A stretch of DNA of 64,000 bases from Cyanomargarita calcarea GSE-NOS-MK-12-04C (GCA_019359595.1 JAHHGZ010000007.1:1-64000); one strand, 5' to 3'. Shown: positions 43,690 to 53,000, counted from the first letter of the stretch. Notes: generated by a model not told the origin, from the letters alone. Translations and numbers: made by a program.

Positions 43690-43956
43690 ATGTTACGCAA
43701 GTTTAATGCTTTGCTTAAAGGGAACCATTTGCAATGGACTGATGATGCCCCTGAAATTAGCGAACAGCCTTTAAAAGTTGAAGTTACTGTTTTAGAAGAT
43801 TATTCCAGCTTAGAGGCAAAGTCACGAGGTCTGCAAATGGCTGCTGCTTTGGAGAAAATTGCTTCTTTGAATGTATTTCCTGAATTAGATGCTGCTACAT
43901 GGCAGCGTGAAGAACGTCAGGAGCGATCGCTTCCAGGTAGAGATGATGTTGATTGA
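43690..43956 (+). CDS. Antitoxin of second VapBC-type module
   Basis: The 88-residue product (MLRKFNALLKGNHLQW) has an acidic-hydrophobic middle (PLKVEVTVLED) and a helical end (ELDAATWQREERQERSLPGRDDVD). Short proteins with this layout pair with PIN toxins. Its stop overlaps the toxin start by 14 bp. DNA-binding type is not visible. The module lies between two copies of host sequence. Confidence 0.78.
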   Translation: MLRKFNALLKGNHLQWTDDAPEISEQPLKVEVTVLEDYSSLEAKSRGLQMAAALEKIASLNVFPELDAATWQREERQERSLPGRDDVD

Positions 43957-44323
43957 TAGCAACATTATCATTTATTCTGCTCAACCAGAAAATCCCCAGA
44001 TTAGGGAATATATAGCCCTTCACGCACCTCTGGTATCTGTAGTAAGTTATGTTGAGGTACTTGGTTATCATCGACTAACTGAAACTGCTCGTGAATACTT
44101 TAAAGAATTTTTTCGTGCAGCAGAGATTTTACCTATATCTCAAGCCGTGGTAGAACAGGCAGTAGAACTTAGACAAACGCGAAAGATGACATTGGGAGAT
44201 GCTATTATTGCCGGAACAGTTCTTGTACATAATTTAGTTCTTGTTACACGCAATGTAGAAGATTTCAAATGGATATCTCAACTTCAATTATTAAATCCTT
44301 TTAAGGCTTCTGAGAGAAGTTGA
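43943..44323 (+). CDS. PIN domain toxin (VapC-like)
   Basis: The product (MMLIDSNIIIYSAQPENP) has 126 residues with PIN motifs: D5 in LIDSNI, E in SYVEVLGYH, D in LGDAIIAGT and a last acidic residue in TRNVEDF. ATG 43943 or 43946 are equivalent starts. It overlaps the antitoxin gene, so both are translated together. Predicted ribonuclease that acts on tRNA or rRNA in the cytosol. Confidence 0.88.
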   Translation: MMLIDSNIIIYSAQPENPQIREYIALHAPLVSVVSYVEVLGYHRLTETAREYFKEFFRAAEILPISQAVVEQAVELRQTRKMTLGDAIIAGTVLVHNLVLVTRNVEDFKWISQLQLLNPFKASERS

Positions 44324-44391
44324 TATTTTCGCTGTTACCGAACTGATTCCCAAAAGAAACGGGAGTGATAGTCCTTTGTAGTATCTTTGCC

Positions 44392-44537
44392 CCTCGATAG
44401 CCGCATCTAAAAGTTCAACTACTAGTTTGCCGATTTGATTTGGGGCTACTTGAGCGCGGATAATATTGGCAGCCACGTTGAATTCTTTTGCTAGTCGGTG
44501 GCACGTTTGGGAAAGGTGAGGGTAACTCGTTTTTTCA
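44392..44537 (-). pseudogene. Truncated NIL-ferredoxin copy
   Basis: Within direct duplication copy B, this is the 5' end of the NIL domain coding region (start codon at 44537) with two deletions of about 16-17 bp, one removing the codons around PVTYR. The ferredoxin part is missing. Confidence 0.85.
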
Positions 44538-44759
44538 TGGATTTATTTTATCAACCCGATTGGGCGCTTTTGACTTCTAGAGGGGGTTAAACTAAATAGG
44601 GCAGTGTTTAATAAGTTTTAATCAAAATTCTATGACTGTAAATTCAACTGAAAAACAAGTCACATCTGCCCAAGCGACTATGGGAACTCGGGTAAGAAAT
44701 TTCTTGATTGCAATGGTGGCGATCGCTCTTAGTGTAGCTTTAGTTTTGGGTTTAAGAAC
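44392..44759. repeat. Direct duplication copy B
   Basis: Second copy of the block at 43221-43622. It supplies the promoter and start of the intact txlA gene, whereas its NIL-ferredoxin side is broken. Confidence 0.9.
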
Positions 44760-45231
44760 TGAGACTGGCTCGGTTTCACTAGCCAATTTAGATGAGATGT
44801 CTATACCACTGGAAGTTGCTGTTAGTAATGGTAAGCCTTCACTAGTAGAATTTTATGCCAATTGGTGTACTGTCTGCCAGAAGATGGCACCAGATATTGC
44901 AGCACTCGAAGAGCAATATGGTGACAAGGTTAATTTTGTGATGCTGAATGTCGATAATACCAAATGGTTGCCAGAAATGCTCAAATATCGGGTGGATGGT
45001 ATTCCCCATTTTCTGTTTCTGGGTAAACAAGGGGAATCACAAGCGCAGGCGATCGGCGATCAGCCCCGTACAATTATGGCAAATAATTTAGAAGCGTTGG
45101 TGACTGGTTCATCTTTGCCTTATGCTCAACCGAGTCAAGCCATTGGGCAAGTTTCTAAATTTAGCGCACCCGTAGCACCAACGAGTAGTAAAGATGACCC
45201 CCGCACTCATGGGAGTCAGGTTGTGAATTAG
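44632..45231 (+). CDS. txlA: Membrane-anchored thioredoxin (TxlA/HCF164-like)
   Basis: The 199-residue product has an N-terminal membrane anchor (about 23-42: RNFLIAMVAIALSVALVLGL) and a thioredoxin domain with the active site NWCTVCQKMAP and the cis-proline region VDGIPHFLFLG. HCF164 in plastids and TxlA in cyanobacteria reduce apocytochromes in the thylakoid lumen for cytochrome b6f assembly. The long C-terminal tail after EALVTG is Ser/Pro-rich. It is divergent from the NIL-ferredoxin gene and the two were originally neighbours. Confidence 0.9.
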   Translation: MTVNSTEKQVTSAQATMGTRVRNFLIAMVAIALSVALVLGLRTETGSVSLANLDEMSIPLEVAVSNGKPSLVEFYANWCTVCQKMAPDIAALEEQYGDKVNFVMLNVDNTKWLPEMLKYRVDGIPHFLFLGKQGESQAQAIGDQPRTIMANNLEALVTGSSLPYAQPSQAIGQVSKFSAPVAPTSSKDDPRTHGSQVVN

Positions 45232-45684
45232 AATCTTGTACGTACCTAATAACTTGCTAACGTTAAGCTATCTTCCTATGATCGGTGACCACAGGCTTGA
45301 TTAACCGTATATCATTACTGGCTTTTCAGCGCAAAAATGAATGATGCGGTTGCGTCGCATTTCGCGATAGCGAAGCGGTGAGAAGGAGTCAGTTCGTCTG
45401 CCTCGAAATTGTACTTTCTACCGCTGCATCAAATCTTGACTCCGGTGGAAAGGCTACCCTCCGGGAAAAAACAAACCTATCCACTAGAGTGTACCATTTC
45501 TCAGCAAGATAAAGAACCCTTTCCTGGTTTCTGGCAACATTTTAAGTATAGTTACTTATTGACAAACGAATCGCAGCTTGAAATTGTCAGCGATCGTCTG
45601 GGTGCGGCTTCGATATCAACTAAAGTAGCAATACTTAAAACGCAAAGGGGAAAGAAAAATTTTACAATTCGTAAAAATATATTT
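45232..45684. other. Non-coding region with REP-like repeats
   Basis: Contains gttgcgtcgcatttcgcgat and agcgaagcgg (REP class) near 45350 and, from 45409, a 103-codon frame without recognisable domain. Part of that frame (LLTNESQLEIVSDRLGA) looks protein-like, so it may be a decayed gene. I do not call it. Confidence 0.35.
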
Positions 45685-45993
45685 AGGACTTACGCAACTG
45701 GCACAAAATGCGCATACTAATTTAAATCAGATCAAACAGATATGAACGTTTGGACGTTATAGTTGCTGAATTAGATAGTTAGAAAGTAAGTTGTGCTTAA
45801 TTTTATAAATAGTTTGATCTGTTTGATAGGCTAAATTTTTCAGTCCCAGCCAAAGAAACATAGCACAAGCAATATGATTTCTTTGAAGACGAGCTTTATG
45901 CCAGTTAAATCTTAAAAGGTAGAAGTTTCTGATATACACGAGCTTGCAGGTCACGAATGCACCGCAACTGATTGTGGCAGTTGCGTAAGTCCT
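45685..45993. mobile_element. Internally deleted IS remnant with intact ends
   Basis: The 309-bp element is bounded by perfect 16-bp inverted repeats (aggacttacgcaactg). Inside, on the minus strand (stop at 45757), lies the C-terminal end of a transposase: FNWHKARLQRNHIACAMFLW followed by LKNLAYQTDQTIYKLK-like and SNYLIQQL, typical for cyanobacterial IS transposases. The catalytic part is gone, so it could move only if a full-length relative acts on it. No clear target duplication is seen. Confidence 0.8.
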
Positions 45994-46150
45994 GTTATGT
46001 AAAGACGATCTAAATGTATAGTAGTCACTTTTCAATCACATTTATTATTAACCATAGAGATATACAAAACTTTAATAAGAAAACAACAACTAAAAAAGTT
46101 AATGGTCTTAATTTACTCTGGCAGGGAGTGCTAAATTTTAAGGTTACAAG

Positions 46151-48907
46151 ATGGCAATAACAGAAACAGAGATAATTCAATCAAGTCAATGGCATCATCT
46201 AGCTGCACGGGAAGTGACTCGGCATTTAGAAACCGATCCAGAAACAGGTTTAACTTCAACAGAAGCAGCAAAAAGGCACTCACATTTTGGTGCCAACGAA
46301 CTCAAGAGCAAACCTGGAAAAAGTCCATTAGTAAGGTTTCTTTTACAATTTAACCAACCACTACTGTACATATTGTTGATTGCCGGCGCAATTAAGGCAA
46401 TGCTTGGGCAGTGGGTGAATGCTTGGGTGATTTGGGGTGTTACCCTGATTAACGCCATTATTGGCTTTGTGCAAGAATCTAAAGCCGAGAGTGCGATCGC
46501 TGCCTTAGCGGCCTCGGTAGAAACCAACACGACTGTCCTTAGAAATGGTCAAAAAGTACAAGTTCCTTCTACAGAATTGATACCGGGAGATATAGTCCTA
46601 CTCGCTTCTGGGGACAAAGTGCCAGCAGATTTACGCTTGCTACAAGTGCGAAATCTGCAAGTTAATGAATCTGCTCTAACAGGGGAATCAATCGCAACTC
46701 AAAAAAATACCCAATCTCTGAATCCAGATACACCACTAGCAGAACGTATTAACATGGCTTATGCAGGGTCATTCGTCACATTTGGTACTGGTAGTGGTGT
46801 TGTTGTGGCGATCGCAGATGCTACAGAAACCGGACGTATTTCTCAGTTAATTGAGCAAGGAACGAGCCTCACAACCCCATTAACCCGAAAATTTGATAAA
46901 TTTAGCCGTACATTACTGTATGTGATTCTTGGTATTGCAGCACTCACATTTGCGGTTGGGCTGGGATACGGCAACTCTTGGGCAGAAATGTTTGAAGCTG
47001 CCGTTGCTTTCGCGGTGAGTGCCATCCCTGAAGGATTACCCGCTGTAGTTACAGTAACTTTAGCAATCGGTGTTTCCCGGATGGCTCGCCGCCACGCAAT
47101 AGTTCGTAAGTTGCCAGCAGTGGAAACCCTCGGTGGTGCTACAGTTATCTGTTCGGATAAAACTGGCACTCTGACGGAAAACCAGATGACTGTACAAGCC
47201 ATCTATGCGGGGGGTCAAAAATATACAGTTACTGGTGTCGGCTATGCTCCTGAAGGAGAGATTTTGCAAAATGAACAGCCAATTCACCTCAATAGTTCTC
47301 CAGCACTTGTAGAATGCTTAGTTGCAGGGCTTTTGTCTAATGATTCGCAGATGGAAAAAAAGGACGAAAAATGGCAGGTTATTGGCGACCCAACAGAGGG
47401 AGGATTAATAGTTGTTGGTAATAAAGTTGGACTTAGTAGCACCAAGTTAGAACAGGAAATGCCCAGATTAGATATAATTCCGTTCGAGTCAGAGTATCAG
47501 TATATGGCAACTTTACACTCCAAAGCTAATGGAGAAAAATCTTCACTCGGTATAGAGGATTCAAATTCCAATACTATCTTTGTTAAGGGTTCAGTTGAGG
47601 CAATTCTCAAGCGTTGTCAACTCCGCTTTGATGCTGCGGGAAACACCACTTCTCTAAAGCCTGATACTATACATCAGCAAGTTAATACAATGGCTCGTCA
47701 GGGTCTACGGGTGCTAGCTTTTGCGAAGAAATATGCACCTAATACTCAAAACTCCCTCGACCATGCAGATATTGAAAAGGATTTGATTTTTTTAGGGTTG
47801 CAAGGGATGATTGACCCACCCCGAACAGAAGCGATTAAAGCAGTCAAAGCTTGCCAAGATGCTGGTATCGAAGTAAAAATGATTACAGGCGACCATGCTA
47901 TAACTGCAATTGCGATCGCTCAACGCATATCCCTGAACAAAAATGGTGAAGTTATTGCTTTCACGGGACAACAATTAGCCCAAATGGGCACACACGAACT
48001 ATCTTATTCAGTTAAAGATGGAGTGGTGTTTGCCCGTGTTGCCCCAGAACAAAAACTACGTATCGTCGAAGCATTACAATCTAAAGGTGAAATTGTCGCC
48101 ATGACAGGTGATGGTGTCAACGATGCACCTGCTCTTAAACAAGCGGATATCGGCATTGCGATGGGAGGTGCTGGTACTGAAGTAGCGAAAGAAGCCTCAG
48201 ATATGATTTTGACCGATGATAACTTTGCCTCGATCGAAGCTGCGGTTGAAGAAGGACGGACAGTTTATCGAAATTTGCTCAAAGCGATCGCGTTTATTCT
48301 CCCAGTTAATGGTGGCGAATCGATGACGATTTTGATTAGTGTACTGCTTGCCAGAGCCTTGCCGATTTTATCTTTACAAATTTTATGGTTGAATATGGTT
48401 AATTCCATCGCCATGACTGTACCCTTAGCCTTTGAGCCGAAGTCTGTTAGGGTAATGCAACAACCTCCGCGCAACCCAAATCAACGGTTGCTTTCTGGTA
48501 GTTTAATCAAGCGTATTTTGGCTATTTCAGTATTTAACTGGATTTTAATTTTTGGTGTTTTTGAATCGATACAACAAAATACAGATAATATCAATTTAGC
48601 CCGGACAATGGCAATTCAAGCTTTAGTCGTTGGTCGAATTTTTTATCTTTTAAGTATTAGTCAATTAGGCAGCTTCTTTATAGAAAAACTACGTGGAAGC
48701 AAAGGCAAAATCAGCGATATATCAGCAATTATTATCGGAATTGTCTGCACAATACTTTTGCAGCTAATTTTTAGCCAATGGAATTTAATGAATAATTTAT
48801 TTTCTACAGTACCATTGAACTTAAACCAATGGTTTATTTGTCTGCTTGCAGGACTACCAATGATTTTAGTCGCTGCATTAGTGAATTGTTTTGACCCGAT
48901 TGATTGA
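46151..48907 (+). CDS. P-type cation-transporting ATPase
   Basis: The 918-residue product has an N-terminal cation ATPase domain, M1-M2 (about 65-105), the actuator motif ALTGESIA, the M4 motif [12 protein letters not shown], the phosphorylation site [12 protein letters not shown] (D336), the nucleotide domain with [12 protein letters not shown], the hinge [22 protein letters not shown] and six C-terminal helices. It resembles the PacL/SERCA-like group, but M6 reads [19 protein letters not shown] with Asn where Ca2+ pumps have a conserved Asp, so calcium as the ion is uncertain. It stands alone with a 100-bp leader after the IS remnant. Confidence 0.9.
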   Translation: MAITETEIIQSSQWHHLAAREVTRHLETDPETGLTSTEAAKRHSHFGANELKSKPGKSPLVRFLLQFNQPLLYILLIAGAIKAMLGQWVNAWVIWGVTLINAIIGFVQESKAESAIAALAASVETNTTVLRNGQKVQVPSTELIPGDIVLLASGDKVPADLRLLQVRNLQVNESALTGESIATQKNTQSLNPDTPLAERINMAYAGSFVTFGTGSGVVVAIADATETGRISQLIEQGTSLTTPLTRKFDKFSRTLLYVILGIAALTFAVGLGYGNSWAEMFEAAVAFAVSAIPEGLPAVVTVTLAIGVSRMARRHAIVRKLPAVETLGGATVICSDKTGTLTENQMTVQAIYAGGQKYTVTGVGYAPEGEILQNEQPIHLNSSPALVECLVAGLLSNDSQMEKKDEKWQVIGDPTEGGLIVVGNKVGLSSTKLEQEMPRLDIIPFESEYQYMATLHSKANGEKSSLGIEDSNSNTIFVKGSVEAILKRCQLRFDAAGNTTSLKPDTIHQQVNTMARQGLRVLAFAKKYAPNTQNSLDHADIEKDLIFLGLQGMIDPPRTEAIKAVKACQDAGIEVKMITGDHAITAIAIAQRISLNKNGEVIAFTGQQLAQMGTHELSYSVKDGVVFARVAPEQKLRIVEALQSKGEIVAMTGDGVNDAPALKQADIGIAMGGAGTEVAKEASDMILTDDNFASIEAAVEEGRTVYRNLLKAIAFILPVNGGESMTILISVLLARALPILSLQILWLNMVNSIAMTVPLAFEPKSVRVMQQPPRNPNQRLLSGSLIKRILAISVFNWILIFGVFESIQQNTDNINLARTMAIQALVVGRIFYLLSISQLGSFFIEKLRGSKGKISDISAIIIGIVCTILLQLIFSQWNLMNNLFSTVPLNLNQWFICLLAGLPMILVAALVNCFDPID

Positions 48908-49099
48908 GTTATTTTTTTTATAAAATAATTAATGTAGATGTTTGGGATTATCTGGTTATATTCAATCGAGAAGATTGCTCATACTAACGAAATACAAAAA
49001 ATAGACAACAATAATAAAATCGATACCAATAGATAGATGAATTAATAAAATAAAGAACTTATTTTTAAGATAAAACCATAATCATTAGGAGGCATCATC

Positions 49100-49993
49100 A
49101 TGGCTAGTTTACTTCAATTATTTTCAGCAGGTGTGGCATTACCAACTTTATGTTTGGTAGTAAGCGCAGTCGCAACGTTACCAAGTAAAGCTCAAACTTC
49201 ACCGCAGACGACCTTTAAAGATGTCCAACCGAATTATTGGGCACAGCCATTCATCCAACGTTTGGCACAAAGAAATATTTTAGCTGGATATCCTGATGGC
49301 ACATTTAGACCAGAACAAGCAGTGCAGCGTGATGAATTAGCTGCGATAATTCGTCAAACCTTTAACGAACCACCAGTGCGTCAGATTGAAAGCGGGTCTG
49401 TATTCAATGATGTTTCTGAAGGATATTGGGCAGAAGATCCAATCGAGTCAGCATATCAACAAGGATTTATGTCTGCTACTTCTAATGGTAACTTTCGACC
49501 CAATCAAGCTGTTACCAAAGTTGAAGCAATAACTGCTTTAAGCAAAGGTCTTGATTTAGCTTCTGGTACACCCGTTGCACAAAAAGCAACAACTCAACCA
49601 AGCAGACGACGGACAGCTAGAAGACCAGTATTTGTTCCAATAGCAATTACTTCTTTAATGCAGCCTTTCTTAATAGCTCAAGCTCAGGCTGCTCCAGCAA
49701 CTATGACACCTCAAACTACACAACCTAAGGCTTCTGCTACAACAATTGTCAAGAACTATTACACCGATGCTAACAGTATCCCGCAAAACGCTGTTGCTGA
49801 TGTCGCCGCAGCAACCAAACAAAATATAGTTGTCAACTACCCAAATCCAAAAGTACTCAACCCAACCAAACCAGCCAGCCGTGCACAAGTTGCAGCTTTA
49901 ATCCATCAAACATTAGTTACTCAGGGAAGAATCGAGCCACTCCCCAATAATTCACCTGCTAAACAGTATGTCGTTCGGGTAAATGGTAAGTAG
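49100..49993 (+). CDS. SLH domain surface protein
   Basis: The 297-residue product has a signal peptide (MASLLQLFSAGVALPTLCLV, likely cleaved after SKAQ) and S-layer homology repeats: FKDVQPNYWAQPFIQRLAQR with NILAGYPDGTFRPEQAVQRDE, and FNDVSEGYWAEDPIESAYQQ. A diverged third one is near the C-terminus (NAVADVAAATKQN). Such proteins hold envelope layers to the cell wall; the middle (about 170-210) is hydrophobic and low complexity. A strong ttaggaggc ribosome binding site precedes ATG. Confidence 0.9.
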   Translation: MASLLQLFSAGVALPTLCLVVSAVATLPSKAQTSPQTTFKDVQPNYWAQPFIQRLAQRNILAGYPDGTFRPEQAVQRDELAAIIRQTFNEPPVRQIESGSVFNDVSEGYWAEDPIESAYQQGFMSATSNGNFRPNQAVTKVEAITALSKGLDLASGTPVAQKATTQPSRRRTARRPVFVPIAITSLMQPFLIAQAQAAPATMTPQTTQPKASATTIVKNYYTDANSIPQNAVADVAAATKQNIVVNYPNPKVLNPTKPASRAQVAALIHQTLVTQGRIEPLPNNSPAKQYVVRVNGK

Positions 49994-50127
49994 TGATTAA
50001 AAGCAGTTTACAGGTAAAGGTTTTTCTGCGAACGTATCTAAATTGTTTATGGGGAAGGAATCGCATTATAAGAACCAAGAGAAGTATGTCTCAAATCCTA
50101 TAATGCATTACTCTCCATTATGATTAT

Positions 50128-50155
50128 GTAGGGACATTATATACAACGTCCCTAC
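50128..50155. terminator. 8-bp hairpin between convergent genes
   Basis: gtagggac pairs with gtccctac over a 12-nt AT-rich loop, between the convergent SLH and PRC-barrel genes. It may terminate transcripts in both directions, but lacks a T-run. Confidence 0.45.
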
Positions 50156-50183
50156 TATCAGGTTAATAACGCGAATCACTAAG

Positions 50184-51020
50184 TTATTTATCCACAATTG
50201 GTAGCCCTTGGGAATCAATGTCTAATTCTTCACGACGTAGTTTTTCTTGAGCTTGAACTGTATCTTGCTCAACAACTTTTTTGACTCGTACTTCTTCCCT
50301 AACAATGGCTTCTTTGCGAATATCTGGGGTTTCTTCGTAAATTTCCATACGAGCTACTTCACCAGGACGAAAAGCATCAGATGACGAATTTTGCGGTCTT
50401 GTATCGGTGGGAGAATTACGTTCAATTACTACTCTCTCTTTTTCAACAGGAACAGCAACGCGAGCAGTTTCAGTTTCGATGTGCTTACCAATTGAAACTT
50501 CCCCAGTCTTTTGACGTTGCTTGTTAGCTATCAATCTTTCTTCATACAACTTCAAAGTTTGACCGTCGGATGAAGGCATATCGTACAAAGATGAGTCTTG
50601 CTGATAATTGTAGCTAGCACGGTCATAAGAGGCAGGCTGATTCAAACCAGAAGTAGCAGTAGAACCCCGATAAACACCACGTACTTGCTCTTCGTAGTCA
50701 TAATCAATTTTTTCTAGTTCGTCGTAATTTGGTAACTCTTCCACCTGCTCTTTAGTTAAACCTCTAGCATAAATTAGTTTGTCAGTGTAACGAATATCTG
50801 CACGACCGACAGGGAGCAAAACTTTTTTGCCAAAAATCCAAAAACCCGTGTCAACAACTAAATAGCGAAAGTTGCCGTTTACAGAATCGACTAAAATATT
50901 GTGAACTGTTCCAACTTTTTCGTTTCTTTCTGCGTAAACGTCAAAGTTCTGGACATCATCAACATCGGAGTGATTGTTTCTGTAATCGGGGTAGTAATCT
51001 GCAATCTTTACAAGTGGCAT
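50184..51020 (-). CDS. PRC-barrel and DUF2382 stress protein
   Basis: The 278-residue product has an N-terminal PRC-barrel (about 20-90: AERNEKVGTVHNILVDS, NFRYLVVDTGFWIFGKKVLLP) and a C-terminal DUF2382 domain (about 155-270: LKLYEERLIANKQRQKTGEV, IGKHIETETARVAVPVEKER, EEVRVKKVVEQ). This combination is common in cyanobacteria and associated with general stress response. The linker is Tyr/Ser/Gln-rich. Its role is not known biochemically. Confidence 0.9.
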   Translation of the reverse strand: MPLVKIADYYPDYRNNHSDVDDVQNFDVYAERNEKVGTVHNILVDSVNGNFRYLVVDTGFWIFGKKVLLPVGRADIRYTDKLIYARGLTKEQVEELPNYDELEKIDYDYEEQVRGVYRGSTATSGLNQPASYDRASYNYQQDSSLYDMPSSDGQTLKLYEERLIANKQRQKTGEVSIGKHIETETARVAVPVEKERVVIERNSPTDTRPQNSSSDAFRPGEVARMEIYEETPDIRKEAIVREEVRVKKVVEQDTVQAQEKLRREELDIDSQGLPIVDK

Positions 51021-51417
51021 TTTCTTCTCTCCTATTTAATTAGGTACTTTTATATTGACAAAAGATATTATTTTATAAATCTTACGATGGAGCGATCATT
51101 TTTTATAAATAACTGATTTTCTAGCTTAAAATTTATAACTATAGGTGGATAAGTTTTCATCAATACTATCAGAATTAAATCCAGACGAGTATAAGAAATA
51201 TTTATTTTCAAGAGAAATTATAGGCAAACAGGCAAATCCCATTCAACCTGGCACATGCAGGAAAAAGCTGACATCATGCAAAATTGAATGGATGTAATAA
51301 AAATTAATTTGTCTAATTTTTATTTTTTATTTTCACTTGTTTAGAAGTAAATTGTATAAATACGAGCAATAACGATCTCTGGGTATAGAATTATACGTAC
51401 TTCCCAATGTTCAAACA
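51021..51417. other. Non-coding AT-rich region
   Basis: No gene, repeat or clear hairpin recognised over about 400 bp; it is the upstream region of the PRC/DUF2382 gene and the downstream end of the AI-2E relic. Confidence 0.35.
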
Positions 51418-52042
51418 TTAGTTAGATTGAGAAGACTGGTGTTGCCAGCCATCAAGAATATCTTTGAATAAACTTTCCTCAATCCAAGTTTTTGTAACTA
51501 CTGTTAAAGGTAATGCCATCAATAACCCCAGCGCTCCAAAAAAAGTAGTAAAGAACAATTGTGAAGTCAAGGTGACTGCTGGTAACAAAGCAACCTGTTG
51601 TGCCATCACTGTAGGAGTTAACCAGTAACTTTCAATATTTTGAATAATCATATATAAAATTAAAACAGCAACTGCTTTCCAAGGTTCATCAAGAAAAGCA
51701 ACTGTCATAGGTAAAATAGCACTTAAAGTTGGACCAATATTAGGAATAAAGTTCAGTAAACCTGCTAAAACTGCATGAACAAGTACTAATGGTACTCCTA
51801 AAATCCATAGGCTAATTCCACTAAGAAAACCAATAAATAACATTTCGATTAAGGCACCAACTGTCCAACTCCCTAAACCATCCGCGCACTTAGAGAGAAT
51901 TTCTTCAACTCTAGAACGATAAAAACCAGGAAAAAAACGTACAAAACCCATGCGGTATGGTTCAGGGTTAATTAGCAGCATGATAGTCAAGACTAAAATT
52001 AGCAAAAGTGAAGCAATCTCAAACCTTGACTTTACGTTCTTA
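51418..52042 (-). pseudogene. AI-2E family transporter, 5'-truncated
   Basis: The remaining about 200 codons (from EIASLLLILVLTIMLLINPE) cover the second half of an AI-2E/PerM-family permease: SWTVGALIEMLFIGFLSGIS, GVPLVLVHAVLAGLLNFIPN, the conserved IGPTLSAILP and NIESYWLTPTVMAQQVALLP. Typical members have about 350 residues, so the first half of the protein is missing. The frame is open upstream only to about 52050 where an IS-type end (gcgtaagtcct) begins. The only possible start codons are TTG 52005 or internal ATG 51981. Confidence 0.78.
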
Positions 52043-52055
52043 ATGCGTAAGTCCT
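52043..52055. repeat. Solo IS end
   Basis: atgcgtaagtcct shares gcgtaagtcct with the right inverted end of the IS remnant at 45685-45993. It marks the break point of the AI-2E gene. The sequence to 52308 has no gene. Confidence 0.6.
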
Positions 52056-52308
52056 AAGTGCTTAGAAATAAAAACATAAATTTAATCTTTATCTATAAAA
52101 TTTCGATCCTTGATTTTTGTAGTGATAGGGCTGAATAACAGAACTTTTGAACTATCTAAACCTGTAAGCATGATTTTTTATTGCTATCACTTTTTAGTCA
52201 CATTTGCTTTCTAAGCTAGAAAGCATTAAGTACAAGTACTCATTGCTTTCGGTAATTATTTCTTTGTGTTTCTCATAAATAACTCATCAAAAAATCCGAG
52301 GTTAAATA

Positions 52309-52533
52309 ATGGATTGGCAACCGATTTTCCATTGGGTTTATGTTGGGGGTATGGCAATCAGAACATTGCACTTTTGGTTACATGGGTTGCGTAATTTGCA
52401 ACATCCGAACCGTGAAACAAGTGGCGATCGCGTTGCTGGTAGCGCATTACATTTTCTAGGCAATTTCACAATCAATCGACAAAATCATACATATAGTAGA
52501 AAAGTGCGCTCTGCACCAGGAGGAATAGAATGA
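52309..52533 (+). pseudogene. Internally deleted sensory rhodopsin (ASR remnant)
   Basis: The 74-codon frame starts MDWQPIFHWVYVGGMAIRT and LHFW, which aligns residue by residue with the first 23 residues of Anabaena sensory rhodopsin (MNLESLLHWIYVAGMTIGAL, HFW). The next codon begins LHGLRNLQHPNRETSGDRVA, matching the rhodopsin's C-terminal tail (LHGLRNLNDSRQTTGDRFA). The deletion removes residues about 24-217, nearly all seven helices and the retinal lysine, while keeping the frame. The stop overlaps the ASRT start by ATGA. It cannot be a photoreceptor; a membrane-anchored tail peptide is possible. Confidence 0.88.
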
Positions 52534-52907
52534 CTCAGCAAATAGGACGTACTTGTTGGGCAATAGCAGAGGGTTACATCCCTGCTTACAGCAATGGTCC
52601 GGAACCTCAGTTTACTAGTCACGAAACCGTATGTATTCTCAATGCCTGCGACCAAGATGCTCATGTAGAAATTACTATATATTATAGTGATAAAGAGCCT
52701 GTCAGTTCTTACCGCATTACAGTTCCGGCTCGACGTACAAAGCACGTTCGGTTCAATGACCTGAAAGAACCAGAACCAATTCCTCACGATACTGATTTTG
52801 CCAGTGTTATTCAGTCAGATGTGCCAATTGTGGTGCAACATACTCGGTTAGACTCGCGACAAGCAGAAAATGCTCTTTTGAGTACAATCGCTTACGCCAA
52901 TAATTAG
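52530..52907 (+). CDS. Sensory rhodopsin transducer (ASRT)
   Basis: The 125-residue product is very close to the Anabaena sensory rhodopsin transducer: IGRTCWAIAEGYIPAYSNGP, PQFTSHETVCILNACDQDAH, EITIYYSDKEPVSSYRITVP, RRTKHVRFNDL and IVVQHTRLDSRQAENALLST. ASRT is a soluble beta-sandwich tetramer that binds the rhodopsin tail and has been reported to bind DNA. It is intact here, with a caccaggaggaatag ribosome binding site, although its photoreceptor is broken. It could serve another receptor or act as a sugar/nucleotide-binding regulator. Confidence 0.93.
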   Translation: MTQQIGRTCWAIAEGYIPAYSNGPEPQFTSHETVCILNACDQDAHVEITIYYSDKEPVSSYRITVPARRTKHVRFNDLKEPEPIPHDTDFASVIQSDVPIVVQHTRLDSRQAENALLSTIAYANN

Positions 52908-53000
52908 TTGAAAAAAATTTGGTTTCTAATAGCAGCGATCGCACTCTTAGTAACGGGGTGCGAAAACGCTATTAACTACTCACCGCCCTTACCTAAATAA
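52908..53000 (+). CDS. Candidate small lipoprotein
   Basis: A 30-codon frame starting with TTG directly after the ASRT stop (tag-ttg) encodes MKKIWFLIAAIALLVTGCEN and NAINYSPPLPK. It has positively charged residues, a hydrophobic core and a lipobox-like LVTGC, so it looks like a lipoprotein signal with a tiny mature part. No ribosome binding site other than coupling is visible. It is too short to be sure. The following 250 bp to the USP gene contain only short hairpins. Confidence 0.35.
   Translation: MKKIWFLIAAIALLVTGCENAINYSPPLPK

Noticed and set aside
45409-45720. 103-codon frame
   Set aside because: No recognised domain, starts in repeat DNA and ends in the IS remnant; left as possible gene relic.
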